Shown here: positions 59,164-64,000 of the stretch, one piece after another
Numbering within the stretch: position 1 is the first letter of the stretch
How the letters are laid out: each line of letters begins with the position of its first letter
NCBI GenBank assembly: GCA_005784505.1
Contig: VCAZ01000204.1
Coordinates: forward strand, 231,176-295,175
Source of the DNA: Bagarius yarrelli
Lineage: Eukaryota; Chordata; Actinopteri; Siluriformes; Sisoridae
DNA length: 64,000 bases
Reading direction: 5' to 3'
Made by a program: the position numbers and the translations under genes
Notes under the pieces: generated by a model
The model's database searches: none
Seen by the model: only the letters and a program-made list of their open reading frames with translations
Told to the model about the DNA's origin: nothing

Positions 59164-59602
59164 GTCGTGTACAAGAACAATGACATCCGTTTGGAGCTTT
59201 CTCGGCTTGCGCGCATCGTGGACCCGAAGATGAAGATCCAGGGAGATGTCGTGTTTAAGTGTGAGAACGTGGCCACGCTGGATCCCATCTCGTTTGAGAC
59301 ACCTGAAGCTTACATCAGCCTCCCTAAGTGGAACACCAAGCGCATGGGCTCCATCTCCTTTGACTTCCGCACCTCGGAGCCCAACGGTCTGATCCTGTTC
59401 ACGCACGGCAAGCCGCAGGACAGGAAGGCGATGGGGAGCCAGAAGAACACCAAGGTGGACTTTTTTGCAGTGGAGCTGCTGGATGGAAGTCTGTACCTGC
59501 TGCTGGACATGGGTTCGGGGACCATCAAGGTCAAAGCGACACAGAATAAAGTGAACGACGGGACGTGGTACCACGTCGACATACAGAGAGACGGAAGATC
59601 AG
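59164..59602 (+). CDS. nrxn3: Alpha-neurexin exon: end of LNS2 and start of LNS3
   Basis: An intact 439-nt exon. It encodes VVYKNNDIRLELSRLARIVD-PKMKIQGDVVFKCENVATLD closing LNS2, then LNS3 beginning PISFETPEAYISLPKWNTKR with SISFDFRTSEPNGLILFTHG, FFAVELLDGSLYLLLDMGSG and WYHVDIQRDGRSG. RMGSISFDF and KNTKVDFFAVELLDG match neurexin-3 more closely than neurexin-1. It enters in phase 0 and leaves in phase 1 (TCA G|GTTAGT), as in other vertebrate neurexins. No frameshift or stop is present. The extracellular LNS3 domain packs with EGF2 in the rod of alpha-neurexin. Confidence 0.98.
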
Positions 59603-59617
59603 GTTAGTGTGTGGTTT

Positions 59618-59655
<38 letters not shown>

Positions 59656-60090
59656 ATTCCATTGATCCATTTTTAGTCTTATTTTAATTAAAACTCCTTT
59701 TTCAGCCAGAAACTCGCAGCATATTTGTCACCATATAAAAGTGTTATCAGCACTAAACAGCAGAAATACTTCATAAATATATTAATTAATTAATAACCTT
59801 CAGCGCTGGTTAATTATTTCCATTTTAATCATTTTATCAAAACCTATAAAGAATTTAGCGCCACACCCAACATCAGGACCAAACTTTTACGCTTACATCC
59901 TTTCTCACGCTTTACATTTACATGACGCTTTCTCACGTGTCGACCTCCTATCAGTTCATAGCACGCGTCCGTGCGAAAGGTCTCCCAGGATATTAATAAT
60001 GCAGACGATTAGACGATGTCTCTTCTGCAGAGATTAGCTCTATCGATCTTTTCCTCTCCACTGCGGCTGCTTGGAATACTCTTTCCTACA

Positions 60091-60129
<39 letters not shown>

Positions 60130-60959
60130 GTGTGTGTCTGTGCGCAGACATTCACAACGAAATACTCCAGAGACCGACTACTACAAAAGGGTTTTACACA
60201 CTCTTTGTCCTTTACAGATAAACAAACGTCGATACGTGTTTTTGTTCATGGCGTCTGTCTGTGATTGGTTGGTGTCGGTATGTTCCGTGGACCGTAATCA
60301 GAGATCCTGAGATCAAGAGCACCACCAAGTGTCATTAAACACAAGGCTGAGGCTGATTTCTTTCTGTCGCAGGCTGTAGGTTCTTATAGAGGAGGAGAGA
60401 TTTTAATGTTTTTTAGACAGATTATTATCATGGATTTAAAATAGAGCCAACACACACACACCGACCAATCAGAGCACAGACTGTAAAGGGTAACAGTAGA
60501 GTAGTTTTGGGTAAATGGAGTATTTAGAAAAATTTGTTACCCCGATGAGAAAAATTATTAATAAATAAATAAATAAATAGATAAATAGATATATATTAAT
60601 AAATATGAACACAATAGGCAGTAAATAAATTAAAATAAAACTGTACACAACAAAAACTTACTAAAACTTTTTTTTTTAGATTTTTCATATAATGTTTTAT
60701 ACATTTTAATGAATTTTTTTAACTAAAATTAACAAAATTTTTAATTAAAATTCAAATGTAAAATGTATTATGTTAAAAAGTTTCTTTTAATTAAGATTTT
60801 ATTTCCTGAATTTTTCTGATTGTAGTGCTTTTACATTTAAATAGTAATAAAGAAACGGTAGGTTTGTCATTGTCATTTGGTTGTTGTCATTGTTTAATTA
60901 TAAAGTCACTTTATAACGCATTAATAAATTAGTTATAACATGAATCTTTCTTCCTGTAG
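59603..60959. other. Intron between the two LNS3 exons
   Basis: TG runs at 59620-59651 and 60093-60137 and an ATAA-rich stretch at 60555-60900. No gene. The acceptor is CTTTCTTCCTGTAG. Confidence 0.7.
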
Positions 60960-61343
60960 GTACTATATCCGTAAACAGCCGCCGCACTCCGTTCACAGCC
61001 AGTGGAGAGAGTGAGATCTTGGACCTGGAGGGTGATATGTATCTCGGTGGGCTCCCCGAGAATCGCGCCGGCCTCATCCTGCCCACCGAGCTCTGGACCG
61101 CCATGCTGAACTACGGCTACGTGGGCTGCATCCGTGACCTGTTCATCGACGGCCGCAGTAAAGACATTCGGCAAATAGCTGAAAAGCAGAACGGCGCGGG
61201 AATCAAACCCTCCTGCAACAAGGTGTCAGGGAAACAGTGCGAGAGCTACCCCTGCAAAAACAAGGGGGTGTGTAAAGAGGGCTGGAACCGCTTCATCTGC
61301 GACTGCACCGGTACTGGATACTGGTCCCGTACCTGCGAGAGGG
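60960..61343 (+). CDS. nrxn3: Alpha-neurexin exon: end of LNS3 and EGF2
   Basis: An intact 384-nt exon entered in phase 1 (G|GT). It encodes TISVNSRRTPFTASGESEIL-DLEGDMYLGGLPENRAGLIL, YVGCIRDLFIDGRSKDIRQI, then the six-cysteine EGF2 repeat from QCESYPCKNKGVCKEGWNRF to ICDCTGTGYWSRTC. It ends CGAGAGG G|GTGAGT in phase 1. SRRTPFTASGESEILDLEGD is typical of neurexin-3. The Cys pattern of EGF2 is complete. The next exon (start of LNS4) is not in the window. Confidence 0.98.
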
Positions 61344-61394
61344 GTGAGTCAGCATCCGTCTCACTTTAGCACATTTCTAGGACCAGTTTTGCCA

Positions 61395-61830
61395 TTTTCA
61401 AGTTATTTCATTTGCATATGATTTATTTGCATTTGCAATGATATTTAATACTATACATTTGCATATAATTTGCATACACACAATGATATTCACTACTATG
61501 TATTTGTATATAATTTGCATGCACACAATAATATTCACTACTGTGTATTTGTATATAATTTGCATACACAATAATATTCACCATTATGTATTTGTATATA
61601 ATTTGCATACACAATAATATTCACTACTATTTATTTGTATATAATTTGCATACACACAATGATATTCACTACTATTTATTTGTATATAATTTGCATACAC
61701 ACACAATAATATTCACTACTATTTATTTGTATATAATTTACATACACACAATGATATTCACTACTATTTATTTGTATATAATTTGCATACACACAATGAT
61801 ATTCACTACTATTTATTTGCATAACATCTG
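61395..61830. repeat. 44-bp minisatellite, about 9 copies
   Basis: The unit is ATTTGTATATAATTTGCATA then CACACAATGATATTCACTACT. It begins about 50 bases after the exon donor. Each unit carries the word ATTTGCATA, close to an octamer site, and the copies are fairly uniform. Confidence 0.9.
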
Positions 61831-62135
61831 CACATACACAGTACTACTCAAACCTGAAACGCTGTTAGTCTGTGCAGGTTTTCCACTAGATTGGGTCATG
61901 TGACTGTGTGGGTCATGTGACCGTGTGGGTCATGTGACTGTGTGGATTCGACAATTTAGTTCCAATAGTATTAGTCAGATCAGACACTAATGTTTTGGTG
62001 AGGAGGTCTGGGGTTCAGTCTAAAGTCTTGAGTCAGAATCAGGACATGTACAGGACATGAGAGTTCTTCTCCTCCAATCAGAACACAGCATGTCTTTATG
62101 GAGATCAGGGGATTAGTGCACAGGGACATTGTCAT
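61831..62135. other. Intron, no gene
   Basis: Contains three tandem copies of GGGTCATGTGACTGTGT at about 61892-61945 and otherwise unique sequence. Confidence 0.6.
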
Positions 62136-62328
62136 ATTTACATTTGCAGCATTTGGCAGACGCCCTTTTTCAGAGTGACTTACATTTTTACTCTTTTATA
62201 CAACTAACCAATCAGGGGGTTAAGGGCCTTGCTCAGGGGTCCAGTGGTGGTAACTTGGTGGTGCCGGGAATTGAATCCCGATCTTCCAATTAGCAGCCCA
62301 ACACCTTAACTACTGCGCTACCACTTCC
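62136..62328 (-). mobile_element. tRNA-derived SINE, full length, minus orientation
   Basis: From tail (TTTGCAGCATTTGGCAGACG) through GGGGTTAAGGGCCTTGCTCA and GCCGGGAATTGAATCCCGAT to head (AACACCTTAACTACTGCGCT). Comparable in completeness to the copy at 47486. Confidence 0.9.
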
Positions 62329-62935
62329 CCGATGATATTCATCCAGATTTATTTTTACCTTTAAAATCCCACCAGGTGCCATTCATTAACACAGGATTAC
62401 TGATTTATTTCATTAATAAGATCATTAATTTCCCAGCATGGAGTTAAATACAGTGGCAGACCTGATACTCATATCGTTCAAACTCTAATCTAATCCTTAC
62501 TCAATCCTAACCTATCAAAAACGTTTGTCTGTATTTTATCTACCCTGTTGGGTTTTTTTTTTGATGATTTGGGTGACTTCCAGGATTTAAAGTGAAATGT
62601 TATTGACTCCGCAGTCAGAGAGTAAATTTACTGTAACAAGCTGTAAACAAGAAACTCATGAATAAAAGCATGAGTATTGATTCTGTTCTGCTTTCTGCGA
62701 TTTCATGTCAGTTTGATTAATAGAAAAGTGGCGGTTTTTAAGTGCCCCCTCAGGCTGATTCCACCCAGAATTTTCTCTAGTGATGTTTTTCAAACATTAA
62801 GAATAAAAGGAGCAAAAAAAAGTTCAGCTCAAAACTGTGCTTATTTTACTCCTAGTTAAATATACACATTTTAGATTATCGTTGTTAAACAATTCTTTAT
62901 GAAACAAATTATAGAAAGCTAATAATATTTTTAAT
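62329..62935. other. Intron, no gene
   Basis: AT-rich unique sequence with no coding signal. Confidence 0.55.
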
Positions 62936-63850
62936 AAGCCCCGCCTCCTCGATGGAGGAAACCAAATGATTACATTATCACCACAAATGGAAGTACGTGC
63001 TGGTTGCCCTGTTCCGGTGCCAGACATCAGGTACTCATGCTCCTTGACAAGACTGGGGTTTCCTGGCAGTCTGTGGTAGGGAGGACGTACCCAGGGCCCA
63101 GTTCTGGGGCCAAAACACGTCAATATTGTATTTCCTTTCCCACCCTGTCACTCACCGAGAAGTGGAAATCGTAGGGTCTGGTGGCCAAGGGCAATGAGAT
63201 CCTAGAGTGACTGGAGGCTGAGAGAGCTTCTCTAAGGAGAAAACCACTCAGAATAAATTGTGCTGGTGTTAGATGGTCAAGCCCCACCAGGGAACCGGAC
63301 CAGACTGAAGGACCACAGCGATCACCAGGGGGGCCAGAATTTATTCATGAGGTGGATGCACAAGACCTTACCACAGACCCAGAGCAAGCTCCACTCAATG
63401 AGAGTAGACAGAGCCCCTGAGTAGGCAAGTCTGGGAGCAGTTGGCAGTCGAGGGAAGCTGAGCCTAGACACTCCAGTAGGGGTTCTACAGTGCAATATAG
63501 CACAACCTGCCCCTTGCAGGCAGAATTTTCTCATGTAGACGCATCTAGGAGCTGGGTTCTCTTTGTTTTGACTGTGCACCTACGCACAAGGCAGTGCCGG
63601 ACGATCTACAGCACCGGATGGTCACTTCTTCCAGCACACTAATATGTGGAATCAGAGATAAACCTGGAACTCATTGTATCAACTGTGCTTCAAACACATG
63701 CGGCAGAGATACATTGGAATCTCGTTCGCACAGTGTTTCAGTGCAGCTCGGGTTCCTGAGGAGGAACCCCAAAAGAACTCCCTGTCTACACATCCCAGAT
63801 CAAAGTCTAGTTTAGCACTGCTGGATGCTCCCTTGTAGGTACTTCCTGTT
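62936..63850. other. Unassigned GC-richer block, possibly an old retroelement
   Basis: About 0.9 kb without any microsatellite, distinctly GC-richer than the flanks. Broken medium-length frames occur on both strands (63322-63579 minus, 63594-63815 plus). No domain or terminal repeat is recognised. It reads like a decayed insertion, not intron background. Confidence 0.35.
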
Positions 63851-64000
63851 CGCTAATGTCACTGTCTGTCTAGACTGATTTTACACAAGCTTCAGACAAT
63901 ATCGCAAAAATTGCGTTCCTATAGCATTCGACGCTGCATCTTCCCTCACACACACTCCACACACACCCCTACACACGTAACCTTCAGACCTTTTTAAATG
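63851..64000. other. Window end, intron
   Basis: Contains a short ACACACCC-type run. No exon. Confidence 0.5.

Noticed and set aside
1312..61343. Processed pseudogene of neurexin
   Set aside because: Nine exons are separated by proper GT-AG introns with conserved phases and microexons; a processed copy would lack them.
61344..64000. The next neurexin exon (start of LNS4)
   Set aside because: I searched all frames for the expected SILSYDGS-type start and found none; it must lie beyond the window.

Overview
The window is vertebrate genomic DNA, almost certainly from a teleost fish. It is intron-dominated and very rich in microsatellites and minisatellites. It also carries tRNA-derived SINEs with the fish-type tail (AAGTCGCTTTGG...GTCTGCCAAATG), hAT-type MITEs and a non-LTR retrotransposon tail. 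The SINE and MITE types suggest an ostariophysan such as a catfish or characiform, but that is only an inference. There are no bacterial, phage or CRISPR features.

The only gene I can support is the 5' part of an alpha-neurexin on the + strand, best matched to neurexin-3 (nrxn3; I cannot separate nrxn3a from nrxn3b). Nine coding exons are visible. They are: 1312-2007 (signal peptide, LNS1, EGF1); three SS1 microexons at 9329-9346 (18 nt), 10756-10785 (30 nt) and 10961-10972 (12 nt); 49361-49672 (LNS2, first part); the SS2 microexon 51538-51582 (45 nt, with a nested donor for a 24-nt form); 52652-52812 (LNS2, second part); 59164-59602 (LNS3, first part); and 60960-61343 (LNS3, second part, and EGF2). 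All splice sites are GT-AG and all phases agree: phase 1 at SS1 and at the LNS3 junctions, phase 0 around SS2. The rest of the gene lies beyond base 64000. The protein is a presynaptic adhesion molecule whose ligand choice is set by alternative splicing, and the window holds two of its classic splice-insert sites.

Three of the large exons carry frame-breaking differences from the family: a missing base near 1717 in LNS1, a 19-bp local duplication with a net gain of about 10 nt at 49452-49498, and a missing A near 52711. The microexons, splice sites and the two LNS3/EGF2 exons are intact. Assembly or consensus errors are therefore the simplest explanation, but decay of one duplicated paralogue is possible.

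Layout: 1-1311 is 5' flank with a perfect CRE. 2008-49360 is a 47-kb SS1 intron complex full of satellites: a GAGT minisatellite at 3 kb, AT-rich GCATTATAA-type sequence at 4.5-10 kb, 16-bp and 13-bp minisatellites at 18-19 and 31 kb, a 41-bp minisatellite present in both orientations at 25-26.5 kb, a ~160-bp degenerate satellite at 36.3-37.4 kb, and long GA/CT tracts. From 49 to 61 kb, exons alternate with introns of 1.4 to 6.4 kb. 61.4-64 kb is intron with a 44-bp minisatellite, a SINE and an unassigned GC-richer block. I saw no wholly new gene system. The strongest novel-looking signals are the splicing architecture at SS1/SS2, the clustered exon lesions, and several uncatalogued repeats.
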